Assembly (NCBI RefSeq): GCF_051020975.1
Contig: NC_135044.1
Span: 2,978,501 to 3,042,500, forward strand
Source of the DNA: Osmia lignaria lignaria
Lineage: Eukaryota; Arthropoda; Insecta; Hymenoptera; Megachilidae
Direction: 5' to 3'
Length of the DNA stretch: 64,000 bases
Made by a program: the position numbers and the translations under genes. Positions 1-13,000 of the stretch are shown in pieces. Position 1 is the first letter of the stretch; each line of letters begins with the position of its first letter. The notes below the pieces were generated by a model. It was not told the origin of the DNA, ran no database searches, and was given only the letters and a program-made list of their open reading frames with translations.

Positions 1-2120
1 AAAGTCAGGAAATTACCTAGCGGCTGCTGTAGCCTTCTTCTACCACCCTAAGATACTTGGAGAAATCTTGTAGGATACGCTGTTTGAATACTTCCGGAAG
101 TATTGTTCTAGATTACTTTTTCGAAGTTCAAAGCCAGTTAGAGTCTTAAACCGAGGAGCGCGAACTTAATATCACCGGTGGATATTGGCCCCGTCGTTTT
201 CGAGCATGTTAATCCGGATAACTCGAGCAGTCTGCCGGCTGCGCTCGAGAATTAATCGGTGTGTAATGTCCCGTTAATTACTGTCGAGCCGGGGAGAATT
301 GTTAATTTTGACGGGGACGAGTATGGGAATGAATAGCATTCGCGCGACCTGCTTTTGTGGAGTAGAGGCTTCACCTATAGTGGAGCATGAGGGAAGTAGG
401 TATAATAACAAGTGCTGCTGCGAATTTACACACTGATTCGGTCCACGAATGGGAAGGGGTTAGGTTTGTAATAAGGAAGTAATAAAGTCGAGCATACAAT
501 TCGTTCGTTTACCGAACGTTCAATTTGGCGAATGTTAGAAACACTCCTCGGTGAAATAGTAAATATTTGAAATTAATATGAACAAAATTAATTAACAAAT
601 TAATTGGAGTATATAGAAAGATTATTATTTCTCTCAATTAGAAAATTCTCAAAAAGGTTTTGTGCTATTCACTTATAGTTCAAGATTAGTAACGGGTAAA
701 TAATCTTGATTTAAAAAAGATGATAAATAAATAATTAAGTTTCTCTAACGGCAAAGTACCTGGTAAATAATACGTGAAATCTCATCGTGGTAGAAAATGA
801 AACCTCAAGACAGAACTCAAAAACAGCAGTTGGTTGACAGAATAAATAAAGTACGGAAAGGAGGAAGAGCGACAACTTCCTACAGGAACAGGGATTCTTT
901 CCGGTTTCAAGAACGACAGACGGTTAACAGACAATCACTATCATCAAGAGACAGGAATTCTTTTTGGATAGAGCTTCGTGCACGCTCTTAAGAATAATTT
1001 CCTGTTCGAGGTGAATCAATACCGGCTGTAATTAGGCAAACAATAAGTACCTACACGCGAATCGATAAAATTAATAGATATTTTAAATAATTACGAGTGG
1101 TCATTGCAGAACTCGATAAACCCAGCTGAATGCCGGGTTCATCCTGTGAAATTAAACGCGTCAAAACCATTCGAAGCATTGATTGATTAACTCGATGAGA
1201 TATCGGGGACAGAATTTCGATAACGACGAAAACCACGAGTACTACGGCGAGGGGAGACGAGGGGGTTCGATCCCCTAATACGTTGGAAACGAGACGGGAA
1301 CTTTCGGAGAAAACGAAAACGCCCTACAGAAGCGAATTAAATTGTTCTTTGTTTCAGGTAATGGCCGCGCGAAATGAAGCTCTGGGTAAACAGAGGGTGA
1401 GCCACATAACTTTATCACCAAATACGTTCCCCACGTTTCCGTATACGTAACTATTTCTTCCCTTCATTCGAGTAAACATGCCTGTCCTTTTAGTTATAAA
1501 GTGATAGTAGGAATAGCAGTGTCATGGATATAACGAGTCATAAATCATAAAATCAATATATGAAGTGATCACAAAGAGAGGGTTATTGAATTGAAATAAA
1601 GGATTTTCTTGCATTAATACTTATTTGCTTCTGAATTACTTGTAAACTCTTTTCTACTATAAATCGGCATAGAAGTGACGAACGATCCTATAATAACTAT
1701 AATATCCCTATTTTTTAAAATTTTAATATATTTCTATTCAAAATGTTAGAATATAATTTATGGAGATTTTTTTTTGAATTATGTATGGAATAGTATGTCA
1801 CGCAAATGATCGCCATTTTCCAGCCTCACAAAATCGAACTCCCGCGGCCGTGCCACCAAAAGGGAGTCTCTCGCTCTGGATTATTGATGATATTCAAAAT
1901 GAAATTCTAGAATTTCGGTTCACAGTAAAAACGTGTGAATCTACAAAATAAATCCTTCGAGATGCATTTTACGAAACATTAAACTTTATAAAGTTATGCA
2001 AACATTCGAGCAAATGTGTAAAAAATACATAATGTTATATGTATCGCACAAGGAAATTCAAAAATAATTATGCTCACTTATATAGGAAAAGGCATAGAAA
2101 AATGCTGGTGAATACGAGCA
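1..2120. other. No gene seen; AT-rich non-coding stretch
   Basis: No supported gene. A small stem with CTCGAG at 222-227 and 244-249 and a B-box-like sequence at about 1262 were inspected; the latter has no matching tRNA arms. Short frames such as 797-991 have no recognisable domain and unremarkable composition. The stretch is consistent with insect intergenic or intronic DNA. Confidence 0.6.
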
Positions 2121-2330
2121 TATACGCATGAGAAACCGCGCCGTAAATTACGCTAATACATTCACGTGCACATATCTAAACACATGGGGAACTACACCAC
2201 AAAACTAGCACATCCGCGTATCCAAGCGTAAACACATGGGGAACCGCAGTAGAAAACACACTAACTTACCCAAGTACACACGTGTTCAGTCACACTGAGA
2301 AACACACTACCACATGCACAAATACTTGAA
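2121..2330. repeat. Degenerate ~52-bp tandem repeat (minisatellite), about 4 units
   Basis: The 16-mer TAAACACATGGGGAAC occurs at 2177-2192 and again at 2229-2244, giving a 52-base period. A diverged unit with CGCATGAGAAACCGCG precedes them from about 2125, and another with CACACTGAGAAACACAC follows at about 2290. The units are rich in CA and ACAC steps. The outer units are clearly older than the two central ones. No reading frame runs through the array, so it is not a protein repeat. Confidence 0.7.
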
Positions 2331-5066
2331 TTGTCTACTGGCACCGGTATGTAATCGCCAGGTAAATGTGTACCGTGTGGGCTCGCGGCGTACCTGGTTA
2401 ATTTTGGTCATCCGTTCCTTGCTGTTAACTTTTTGTAGTAATCACGAGACTTGCTTGAAGATTCAACATCGATTGGTTTAATTAATTACCAAGTACTAAA
2501 TAGAATTCGGTATTCATAATTTAATTGAAACAGAAAACAAATGACCTATATTAATCCTCGGCGAACCCCAATGTTAAATTAATTTTCTATTTTCTATTAT
2601 TTTTTTTTTAATCTTTTCACTTTTTTTATGGGACAGTGAAATTTATTAGATCACTCGTAACATTATTAGCATCTACACGTACGGTCTGCGTTTCAATTTG
2701 ATCAAGAATTGTATTTCACAAATTCGCGATGAAAATACGAATCGCGAAACTGAAATGCTTTAACGGTACAGCTATCAAATATTCAGCGGAAAATTAATTT
2801 CTTGATGGAGCGGATGATATTGAAATAAAAATTCGTTTTCATCGAATTTCCACCCTCACGAATGTATCACTAACCACGCAGTCAACGTATCGTTCTCGCG
2901 AAGCATTTAAAACCTTGTTACACGTCTCGATAGTCTCGTCCCTATCAAAAGTCCTACAATTACTTTCTACACAAAAAAGAAAATTTACAGCACTTTCTCT
3001 AAGGCAGACACAAAATGGCCCTCCCTTAAGCTGAACTTAAATCATTCGAAGCCTGAGACGTTCTAGGTTAAACGGTATCTGTTGAAATTTATTATTTCTT
3101 CTGGCGATACGAATCTGAAATAAGACGTTCGGGAAAAATTGACGAGTACATTGAATCGAACCGATCATCCGATTGCCAATAAGCCGAACACCACTTTCCG
3201 TTCCACTCTGCGTGCGCAGACGATATCGACATGTTCGATATCGGTGGAAAACGAACCCCGTTTGACGGTCCTGCGAAATTGACAGGTGTTATCGAGCATC
3301 TTTCGAGGCACGAAAAAGTTCGCTTCGACATTAACACCCTTCGTTCGCGCGATTACTAATGAGCTCGATCCACCGCCTTCGTGACGCCTTTAACGATTCT
3401 CCCCTTAAAATCGCGTGTACGATGAAATAACCGATTTGTAGAATTAAAATGTAGGACGAGCAGCGTTCTTGGAACTTTGTACTTTGAAGCTTTGTGTATC
3501 CTTAACAGCCTCAAGTTCGACATAATAGATATAGCTTATTCTTAGCCGAGATAAGGAAAACTCGTGAATTAAATCATTAGGACGTGGCGCTCTTTTGAAG
3601 ACGTCGACATTTAAAACCGGATGTTGTAGTGTAATAGTAGCTTGTTATAAGCTTTCATTCTAATATGCCCTGATCAAACATTTCCGATCCTTTTGACACG
3701 AGTACCTTTACTCAAGTAGACTCAAATGTGTTAATATGTTGAATAATGTGGCAATCATCAGTGACGTGCACTAATTAAATATGATCTAATAACTGAGCGA
3801 ATATACTAAGTGACATTAATATTATATTGGAATTATGTAAAGTACACGTCAAGTGGAGAGCTCAAATTGAAGAATAAGACAAGATTCAATTCAAGATGTC
3901 AAAGCTAATAGCCTTTCTAACAAATGTATAATGTAACCTTCTAATATTTCAGGAGAAAATTCAATTGGGATAAATTAATCTTCGTAAATAACACATTGCA
4001 CGTGACTTTCAGTTCAAAAATTGAACGTAGGTGCATTTGTGATTCTATTCGTTGAATATATGTATTAACTTAAACGTGTGCTGTCTGTCCAAAAGATTAA
4101 GACACTTCCAAGAGAGTATTATATTTTAGATTGAGCTGATTGTACGTGACACTGCAAGTTCTTTTTAAGCGCAATCCAAGAATATACAATGAGAGAACTG
4201 GGATCGATTTTTATATAAAGGATTCCTTCGATATCCGTTTTGCAATCTTCGATCTTTTATTGAAGGCAGTTCGAGATGAGTTAAATTTCTCTGAACGTGT
4301 TAACATTTCACGATGTCCATGAAAACGGTCGAAATTTCATGAAAAAAGCATGTCGTTCGGAAAACTCGAGACGTTTTTCCGTTGACAGGTAATAAAGACG
4401 GTTACAGTAGCGTAGCTGAGCTAAACCGTTTTGTTCGCGGTATTCGTCTAGGGTCAGAGCTAACAATTTTTCTGTTTGAGCGGGATTTCAGTTCACCGCG
4501 CCGACATGTTTCGTGTCAAATGGTGAGTCGACTATTTCGAGGCTTCCAAGTTCGTGGAAAAGTGCCAGTATATACCGCGAACAATCGATTGTTCGAACAC
4601 ATCAAGTGGACGCATTCAGAAATTCAATGGATAGCTTCGTTCGCGATCGAGCCGATTTCAAACTTCTCCCGATCCCGTTGTTACATGATTGTATCGTTAA
4701 ACCTAGTCCAGACCTACATACCTTTATCCGCAAACACGAAAACAAATGTAGAAAAACTGTGCGAATCTGTTTGCAAATATTTATTTAAAAATTTTTAAAT
4801 ATCAATCTTGTACAAACCATCCCTTCATCCGCGAACACATTGAAATGAATGCAAACATTTGTTGAAAGAACATCCAGAAAAATACTGTTTTTTATGTTTC
4901 ATTTAAAATGGAAAACATACGCATATATACATAGATATTTAATCGGATTTATTTAACTAAAATACCAAAATGACTAAATGTTATTTTAACAAAATTCTAG
5001 AATTCAAAACACCATGATTCAAATTTAAATTTTTTGTTTAATAAATTAACTGCTGGCAAGAAGATA
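2331..5066. other. No gene seen
   Basis: AT-rich sequence with a T10 run at 2600-2609. Two overlapping frames at 4382-4798 (138 codons) and 4513-4788 (91 codons) are open together, but neither shows a domain, a signal peptide or a convincing splice context. I treat them as chance open frames in a slightly GC-richer patch. Confidence 0.55.
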
Positions 5067-5163
5067 CAGTGGACTCGGGTTATATTGCCGTGGATGGAGG
5101 TGTAGCTTGAAAATCCCTGTAGAAGTGAAATCGTTCACGTGGCAATATAACGAGAGTCTACTG
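5067..5163. mobile_element. 97-bp MITE, pogo/Tigger-like (Tc1/mariner type), TA target duplication
   Basis: The left end (5067-5089) starts CAGTGGACTCGGGTTATATT. The reverse complement of the right end (5141-5163) starts CAGTAGACTCTCGTTATATT. The two 23-base ends match at 20 positions. The element is flanked by TA at 5065-5066 and 5164-5165, as expected for Tc1/mariner insertions, and CAGT-starting ends are typical of pogo/Tigger relatives. The internal part is about 50 bp and has no coding capacity, so it would depend on a transposase made elsewhere. The class assignment rests on ends and target site only. Confidence 0.8.
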
Positions 5164-7476
5164 TAAATCGAAATAATGCATAAATTGATTATGCTGATAA
5201 TTATGTAAATGTAGATGTGTCATACATCTAAATTGTTATTTTTTTTTTACAATAATAATAGCTGATCTTTAATTTCCTATTTTGCGCTGAATTTTCCTGC
5301 ATATATTATCGAAATTGGTGCTAAATGTTATCATGTACGATAGCTACATCAAATACGTTCGAAATGCAACCGAATACACCCATAACCTCGCTAACGAACG
5401 GAATCCATTCCAAAATGAAAATATCGGCAGCGACAAGCTATCGGGTATCGACCATCGAAAAACCTGAACACGATTTACAGTAACGATAATGAAAACTAAA
5501 TGCCGTTTCAATAACGATTATTCGTGTCCTGGGCTCGATTCAGTGACTTCGCACAAATCCATTACAAAAGCCTGCGAAAAACATTTTCCCCGATAACACA
5601 AGCACGACGTGATTGTATCTGATCGTTAAACGACAAGCCTGTCGCAGTTGTTATCGTAAAGTTACCAGTTATCGTAAAGTTGCTTGTGTTTCTTCCCCTC
5701 AAATTCTTGTAAATTTAGCTTCAAGTATTACGAAAATATACGCGAGAAATTTATTCGGAAACTTTACGCTGCAATTGGATTTACAAAATAAAATTTACGA
5801 CAATAAACAAGTTTTACTTTTCTTTTTTAAATACTACAGAAGAAATAGAGTAACTGTAGTTAAAACTCCGCTAGTAAATAATTTTATTCTAATAGAATTT
5901 ATTTCTTAAATTAGAAATACTTTGTCTTCCATCCTCTATACTTGAACAAATTAATAAATTAATAGAAAGAATTTAAGTAAATAGATTAACATTAATGATT
6001 CTATTCTAATAATACGGATTTCCTTTTATCGCGATACCCATTTCTGGTCTCAGAAGTGGCTAAGTATCTTGATTAAATAGATTTGATTAGCTGTTAAATA
6101 TGAATGAAGGAGACCCTTTCGCATGCTCTTAACATCTTATTCTAGAACAAGATCGTATAAACCCTACTTACAATAACTCTAACAATTTGTAAGCGTGATA
6201 AATTTGTAGAAATATTCGAATTAACATATCTCGATCGTAAAAGGCAACCACATTTAAACTCTTGGCAGCAATTATTTTTCCTTCTCCGCCTTTAACAACT
6301 AAATAACGCGCGAGTTAACACCTTGATCCCCCGGTCGACCTTATAGTCCACCATGGTCCCCATCGATCACGATCGATCGACTGCGATAGCGATCTCGCAG
6401 GGGCTGCTGCGAGTGTTCGCTCCTTCTAATAAGGGCAAAGCACGAAGAAAGCAGAAGTACGTACTTTACGAGACTAATACGCTCAGCCAGGGCCCTGTCC
6501 GTGCATTAAACGTAATTTAAGTCTGCTAGTCGGCGAGCAGTTTAATATGCATTGCATAGAACGATAGCCGTAAATAGACGATGAAAGGTGAAACTGGTGT
6601 TAAGAGGGTGTTCTTCTTTGGATGGCCAGTTTTAAGGCGATTTTTCTAATTTACAACCGAAAGAATAAATAGCCTTGAAAAATCAGGGTTGTATTTGAAA
6701 TGATTACTTTAAAGCATTTCTTTTTATTGCACTTGCCTCGGACGTCGTGTTTAAATATTTTCAATATTGCTAACTTTATTATCCAATAATAAAATATCCG
6801 TGTTATGTTATAGTTTTATTAGAATAGATTTCTAATTGAATATTTTTAATAACCACGACTTTTGCTCTGGGCCTCGCAATTTCTATGGAAATGTGACTTT
6901 GATGAAGAATTTAATCAACTTAACCTACGAAAGTACGCAGTAAATTTATACGTTGAATGTAACTTTAATCTCACGTGAAAGAGTTAAATTTGCACTTAGT
7001 AGCAATCCCTTGACTGGGAGTTTCTTTCTGTGGGGTTGGCTCAAACAGGAAGGGTCTTATGGTGGTTGCCGTTGGAGTCTTGATGAAGAACATTCCCTTG
7101 CCGAGGGTATAACGAAGAAAGGGGAGAATGCGTGAGGAAGAAAGTTGGAAGCGTATCGACTGGTAAAACGATAAGAGAAGGCAGGGAATAGGCCATGCGC
7201 CATGTGGCTGGCACAAAGTACGTAGCGGCACCCTTAATCCGTAACTTAATTAATGTCATCGGTAAAGGGGTCTCTCGTTCCGTGAGTTGCTTTTCATGGT
7301 GACGTCTCGCCATAGACGGCTCTGGTAATCTCCCGGCGCAGCTACGAAATCGCGTGAGAAACCGGCTGCGGAAACCTCATAATTCGCGAGTGGTTACCTC
7401 TGATAATGGCGGAATTAAAGGACGACGAAAGGGATCCCATCCGGGGGATTCGGTTTATATCCCAGGGAATTTTAAG
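5164..7476. other. No gene seen; small direct repeat and GC-richer patch
   Basis: GTTATCGTAAAGTT occurs at 5650-5663 and 5668-5681, a two-copy direct repeat of period 18. The segment from about 6300 to 6560 is GC-richer and contains small palindromes such as CTGCGA/TCGCAG near 6380 and CTGCT/AGCAG near 6525. No coding exon or RNA gene can be supported. Confidence 0.55.
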
Positions 7477-7504
7477 TTCGTTCGTTCGTTCGTTCGTTCG
7501 TTCG
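7477..7504. repeat. (TTCG)7 microsatellite
   Basis: Seven perfect tandem copies of TTCG. The 108-codon frame that crosses it (7354-7680) gains an artificial Val-Arg-Ser-Phe repeat from it and is not otherwise protein-like. The uninterrupted array suggests a recently active, length-polymorphic locus. Confidence 0.95.
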
Positions 7505-7732
7505 GCTTGATGCTGTTACCTTCGGTTAGTTTATGTTTCATGATAAATGCAATCAAGAAATTCAAGTGCTCCTTTTTCACCCTTCTTCTTTCGATTCTTA
7601 TGCTAATTCTTTGTTCATCCCTCCGAGATGTTTTAAATTGTGCGATTGTACCTGTTGGGATTTTTGCTAAGGTATCTTGAATAATCTCTGTGGAGCGGAG
7701 GGTTTATCGTTTTTACAGACACGTAATAATTT

Positions 7733-7743
7733 ATACAGGGTGT
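7733..7743 (+). repeat. ATACAGGGTGT motif, possible transposon end
   Basis: The 11-mer ATACAGGGTGT reads on the plus strand here and on the minus strand at 10022-10032. I recall ACAGGGTGT-type ends as common in dispersed insect repeats, but no family can be fixed from 11 bases. If the two sites are a pair, the enclosed segment would be about 2.3 kb, but it carries no recognisable transposase. Confidence 0.35.
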
Positions 7744-8853
7744 ACTAAGATGAAAGGAAAAATTTTGCAATAAATTTTACTTAGCTATAGGTAAAATAGG
7801 TACAGGTGGATGCAACTCAAGTAAATTATTTATGTAATTTTAACTTGAACGTTGAATTCAGTGGAGAACCGAGCTCTATCCATAGGATAGAATATCACGG
7901 TAGTTATTTTCTTGTAATTTCCTAATCATTCCCAACGTCGAGGGCGCGGATGTTTCGGGTCAGTTACGATCTTCCATTTCAGTTCATCGAATCCATCGGT
8001 CCCGAGGTGCTTTCATAATTACGAGGCTCTGCACACGTGAATACCGGCTTAATGTTCCCGAGCGGAGTGAACAAGTCGTCAAGAAATGTAAAAAAGCAAT
8101 CTCGGTAATTACGCTCTAGAATCGCGCTGCTGCTACTTCTCCTCGATTTTAATCAATTTTCATTCCTTATCGCGGGACCATTATCATAGCTGCGCTAGTT
8201 ACCGCTTCGACGGACCCTTTATGTCGACTTATATGCACCGGGGTAACTAATTAAAATCCAAAGTGTGTCTGATCTCTCAGAATAAAAACTGTTCCTCTCG
8301 AAAATTATTAGGTAAATTAAAAAGCATTCGTCACACAAAACTAAACACCTGATATTTTTAATAATGCAAAAGGACTTTAGCTCCTCAGGATAAAAATCCT
8401 AGTTACGTCGATGCTTGTATGTGTACCTCCTCATTACTCAATCCTCTTTTCTCTGGAGGTAACTTAATATTCATCAACGTTAGTCGTGTATAGGTGGACA
8501 TACAAGTACGAGAACACCCGTTGTTATCCTTTGTTTTCATTTCGCACTGTACCTATTGTCGTGTACCGTGAATGGACACTTGAGTCGACGTATTTGTTCT
8601 GTTACATTCAATCCGTGGTTTCCTTTCCACGACGGGATGCGTCTTCCTTCCGGAAAATCAACGAGTATCTTGTTCGAAACAGCGGGGATTCGATTCATAC
8701 TGTGAGCTACGTATTTAACTGTTTTGTGAAATGCTGACATATACATCGTGTTCGCTCTGAATGATCATTTGATGCGTTGACGTTTAGAATTATAACAGAA
8801 TGAAGAAATAGGGTAGCGAAAGAATGAATAAATAACTGCAATGAAAGGATTTG

Positions 8854-8889
8854 AAATTGGGACTCTCTCCATGGTCCGTCATCTGAGAA
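8854..8889 (-). mobile_element. Family A piggyBac-like element end (degenerate copy)
   Basis: Read on the minus strand, the segment runs inward from TTAA (8890-8893) through TTCTCAGATGACGGACC and then CATGGAGAGAGTCCCAATTT. It matches the family A ends at 27187, 37413 and 40738. The opposite end was not found within about 200 bp to the left, so this is a solo or truncated copy. Confidence 0.6.
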
Positions 8890-9188
8890 TTAAGAAATTA
8901 TCTAAAAGTAGCTTAGCTACATACATCCTGACATCATATTAAAACAGTTAAATGATCTGACTGAATTCTATTTACAATACGAACATCGTAATATAGCATT
9001 TTTGAACGTTTCATGAATACCTAAAGGGTTGGCAGAAACCTACTCATTCGACGAGAGAAATGAGATAGCCAAAAGAAAGAACTTACAGGTGAAAAAAGTA
9101 ACGGATACTGGAACACGAAGATTCCAATAGTGAAGAAGCATAATCGCGAAAGTAAGCCAGCAATCTTCAGTGAAGCATCATTTAGCTG

Positions 9189-9220
9189 AATCCAGCGTCG
9201 CGGCGTCACGACGCTGGGTT
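9189..9220 (+). other. 12-bp GC-rich stem-loop
   Basis: AATCCAGCGTCG (9189-9200) pairs with CGACGCTGGGTT (9209-9220). The stem has 12 pairs, one a T-G wobble, around an 8-base loop. It is followed by TTTTC. It is too short for a microRNA precursor. It could be a transcript structure element or chance in a GC-rich patch. Confidence 0.5.
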
Positions 9221-10021
9221 TTCATCAGACTACGCGACGACGGTATGTAATTGAAATGTACATTGGCGTTACGGTGTAATGAACCGTCAGGCCATCTTTC
9301 TCTCCCTCTTTCGTAATATTGCGAGCGAAACGTATTCCCGGAAAGTATGTAGTTTCATTTGTACGAAATTGAAATTGTAATTTATCGACGTCGTCCGTTT
9401 CGGCGTTGCCAAGACGCCAGCAGACTTCCGGCGCGTATCGACTTCGGTCTAGCTGGATAGTTTCGCGTGTTCTTCGCAGCAACGAGAATACGGGATTTAA
9501 CGCTTGATATCGATCCGAGAAACGTTCGAGAATTGATTCTTGGAAAGTTGAATGAAAGTTGAATGAGAACATTCATCCTGGATGTAGCAGGTAATTGGAA
9601 GATTAGGTCCGTGCAGTAGAAATGGTGACAGATCGAACGATTTATCCGTTTTGTATCGTCAAGGAAAAATATTTGGTGCATAAAATGGTGCACAGTACCA
9701 AAGTAAGCTTTTCTAAAGAAAACAGCGATACAGAAGTAAGCTCTATCAATCACTGATACTTGAAGGCTACAATTTATTAATTAATCAATTCGCTTTGAAA
9801 TGATTGCTAAAGCGAAACTTCGTCTAGAACAAGTTAGGTGTAATGTATAGATCTCTTGAGTACTGATTGGGGGATGAGTGGTGGAATGTCCTCTTTCTAT
9901 AGCACGTTTCTCCCCAAGGAAGAAGTGTATTGGACAGTGTACAGAGAACATCGAAGATTGAGAATTTTCCTGATTCACTTGACCTCCTTCATGAACTATA
10001 GTTCAATTCCAAGCTTCGTGG

Positions 10022-10032
10022 ACACCCTGTAT
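10022..10032 (-). repeat. ATACAGGGTGT motif, inverted relative of 7733-7743
   Basis: ACACCCTGTAT here is the exact reverse complement of the 7733 motif. On the minus strand it continues CCACGAAGC, which does not match the sequence inward of the first site beyond 11 bases. That shortness makes independent insertions or coincidence more likely than one 2.3-kb element. Confidence 0.35.
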
Positions 10033-13000
10033 TAGCAACATTGTCCAGAGGACTGCTCGACACGCAAGAAATTCTGAATCGATGCCAGCAAAGGTGATCA
10101 TTGCACCTTAGGAATTCCTGAGGTCGTGTCAGGAATTAATATTATATCTCTAGCCAACTTCAGTTATTAATAGAAGAAATTACTTATTATATTTTATATT
10201 CAATTATAAAAGCAAAAGTATAATGTGAAGAACTGTAACATTTACAGAGTATATTTACAAAAAAATTTCGCAGTACACAATGTTATAATATCTAATAATA
10301 TTTTTAGAACTACTATTATGAAATATTTTTTGCTTAAAGAATAATCGTATTCAACGGTGAGGTTAAATGAAATCTAGGTGTTACCTCCACTTTCAAATTA
10401 AAACGGAAGGAAATGTGGCGTTGACCTCGTTCTTTTTTTCTATTAACAAATCTGAAATGCTAATTCGTCTAAAATTTTCTGAAAGATTTTCATAAAACAC
10501 GTTTCAAAGGTACAGGGTTACGGAAAACGTCGATAAGCAGTTTCGTGCCGTAATTTCATGATCTATTCTGCATCGCGTATTTCTTGTTGAGAAGGGAGCT
10601 GCATAATTAATACCGATCCCTCTCCTCATTTTACTTTCTAACTAGTTCTGTTTAATTCACATATTCCGTTGTGCTTTAATTTCCCTGCCTTTTCATTGAA
10701 TTAGATTTTATTTCGTTCAATTTATGAGCTTCTAGTGTATCACAATATTGAGAAGAAACTATATGTATAATGATTGCAGTGCAATACCAAAATCAATATA
10801 GCTCACCCTAGATTTTAAATTTTGAACTACAACTTCCAACATTTCCTTCTCTATAAATCAAAACGAAAAAAATTTACACAAATATACTATTAAGATTTGA
10901 AGTGACTATTTTTGGAAATTTCATATATCTCAATAAATAGCATGCTGCCGCTAAACGAAGGATAAGTAAAAGTGCATTTTCGTACACCATAATGCAGTTA
11001 AATTGACAGCCTTGGGGATCGTTCGTTTTATTACTTTATAATGTTTCAAGTGGCTGTGTCGCTTGCAAGGCTTTTGCTCTACTCGAGTACTGCATGCGAG
11101 CTAATAAACAGAAAAGCGTATGCAAATGAGGAGTAGAATTTTTCATTCGCCCTACTTCACGATGTGCCACCAAACAAGATTTTAATGCTCGCTAGCATCG
11201 TAACAACCGTGCTGGTTCGTCTCTCGAACGTGGAAAAAACGTGGATACACTGTTTACATCAAGAATTATGTGAAATCTCAGTTTTATTCACGTAACTCTG
11301 TTCGTCAAGAACTTTTGACCCAACTTCAACCACCATCGGTTACCCAGAATTCTGTTTAGCTTGGAGTGGAAATGAATGCTAACGATTGTAGAAAAGTTGC
11401 AGAAAAATTGTTAAAGTTCCCTGCCAATTTGTCGAACAACGTTTCTCGTGTTCGTTTGAAAATCTAAGGAGACCCATGTAATGGCACTTTGCAACAGAAG
11501 TTTCAAGTGATTGACTTCTGTCTTCTTAAAGTTTCGAATGCTTTGTAACTTTTGGCTGTTATTCAAGCACCATGTGTTTTGTTATATTTCGTACCAGCTG
11601 CTCCCAGAAAATTAATGAAAAAATCGGAAATATAATTTTTTCAACAAAGCTCAGTTCTCAAGAAAATTGAATTTAAAATTTCGTCAAAATATTTGAAAAG
11701 GAAATTTGCTCGTGGCAACGCTAATAATAAAATTTTCAAAATTCGAAGGCATGAATAAAAGTCATAAATGAGCTTTAATTAAAGGAGAAAATTAAATTAT
11801 TTAAAAATATGACATGCGGAATTTCAACAAGAACAACGTTCCGACAAATTATTATTATCGTAGAACAAAAGATTCTTGTGAACAAGCAGAAATTCGATTT
11901 CAAAGAATAGAAAATCGTCTTCCGGTGAAATTGCTGAGTCGCTAAATGTCATGGCTGTCAAACCAGAAACTGTCGTCACGGTATCCGCAACGGGACACCC
12001 CACGAAGATGGCTACACATCGGCCAAACCTTTGTCAATAGTAGTAAGTGACAATATTCGCTCGAGAAACAGGTCATCTCTGTTTCATCGATCCGCTACTA
12101 TGAAACGGTGTTAGATAAAAAGAAATTACAAAAATGTAATGGATTCTTGTATCCAGTGTTATAATTGGAACGTTTCTACAAAATAAATTTCACTCAAATT
12201 TAATAAAAGCTCATCAAATGTTAATGGAGACGAAACTAATATCAACTTGGCATTTTGATAATAATTTTTATTTTACGTTATCCTCAGTAAAATTATTCCG
12301 TTCGTCGAATAAAAGTATTCATAAAGCATATTTCAAATTTTTTTAGTAATTTCTACTTCATTTCTTTGTTTGCAGTCCACTTTATGATATTTCTACACGA
12401 TTGAAATTCGGTATATTTGTTCTGTATATTCAAATGGTTATTACAGCATAGGAATAAAATTCTCTTTTAAGGGCTATTATACAGTGAAATTTATTCAAAC
12501 TTCATGGCGTATGTATAATATCAGAGTTCTGTTAACTATGTCAAGTGTCCTACGACTTCTCAGCTATAATGTAAATCATGTTATTATATGAAAAGCGTCG
12601 TTCATAGGTGATCGACTTTCAGAGATGTAATTGAGATTCATCATTAATTTAACTGGTACCGTAATATCAGTGCATTATACATTTATGCAATAATTGATAG
12701 GAAGTGTCTCCGTGGATAAATTAACGTGTTTAAAATTATGTTACTGATTTATATTAAATCATTACTCATTATGGCTCTTTATGATAAATTATGAAACAAT
12801 AAAGAATTATGCTCAACGAGAAGAAGACTAAAATTGATCATTCAAAAAATTATCATGATACCGGATTGTTCGTAAAGTTAGTTTAATCTCTAACAGTATA
12901 TTTCCACTTGAAAACGAGATTTCTGTTCCATTTCACGAGTTTTTACTGCAAAGCTTACGTGTGGAAAGTTAGAATCCTGACAAATCGGTTATTCCTGACG

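Noticed and set aside
1258..1280. tRNA B-box-like GGGGGTTCGATCCCC
   Set aside because: The T-arm pairing is only about three or four pairs and there is no A-box, D-arm or acceptor stem upstream at the right distance.
4382..4798. 138-codon plus-strand frame
   Set aside because: A second frame is open over the same bases, and there is no recognisable domain or splice support.
6313..6604. TTAACACC and GGTGTTAA as inverted ends
   Set aside because: The match stops after CACC, within chance expectation in AT-rich DNA.
8719..8889. Full-length family A copy ending at the TTAA at 8715-8718
   Set aside because: The left sequence CTGTTTTGTGA does not match the family ends, so only the right end is reported.
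9225..9753. Minus-strand frames of 115 and 123 codons
   Set aside because: They overlap each other in different frames, show no domain, and lie in a GC-richer patch where stops are rarer.
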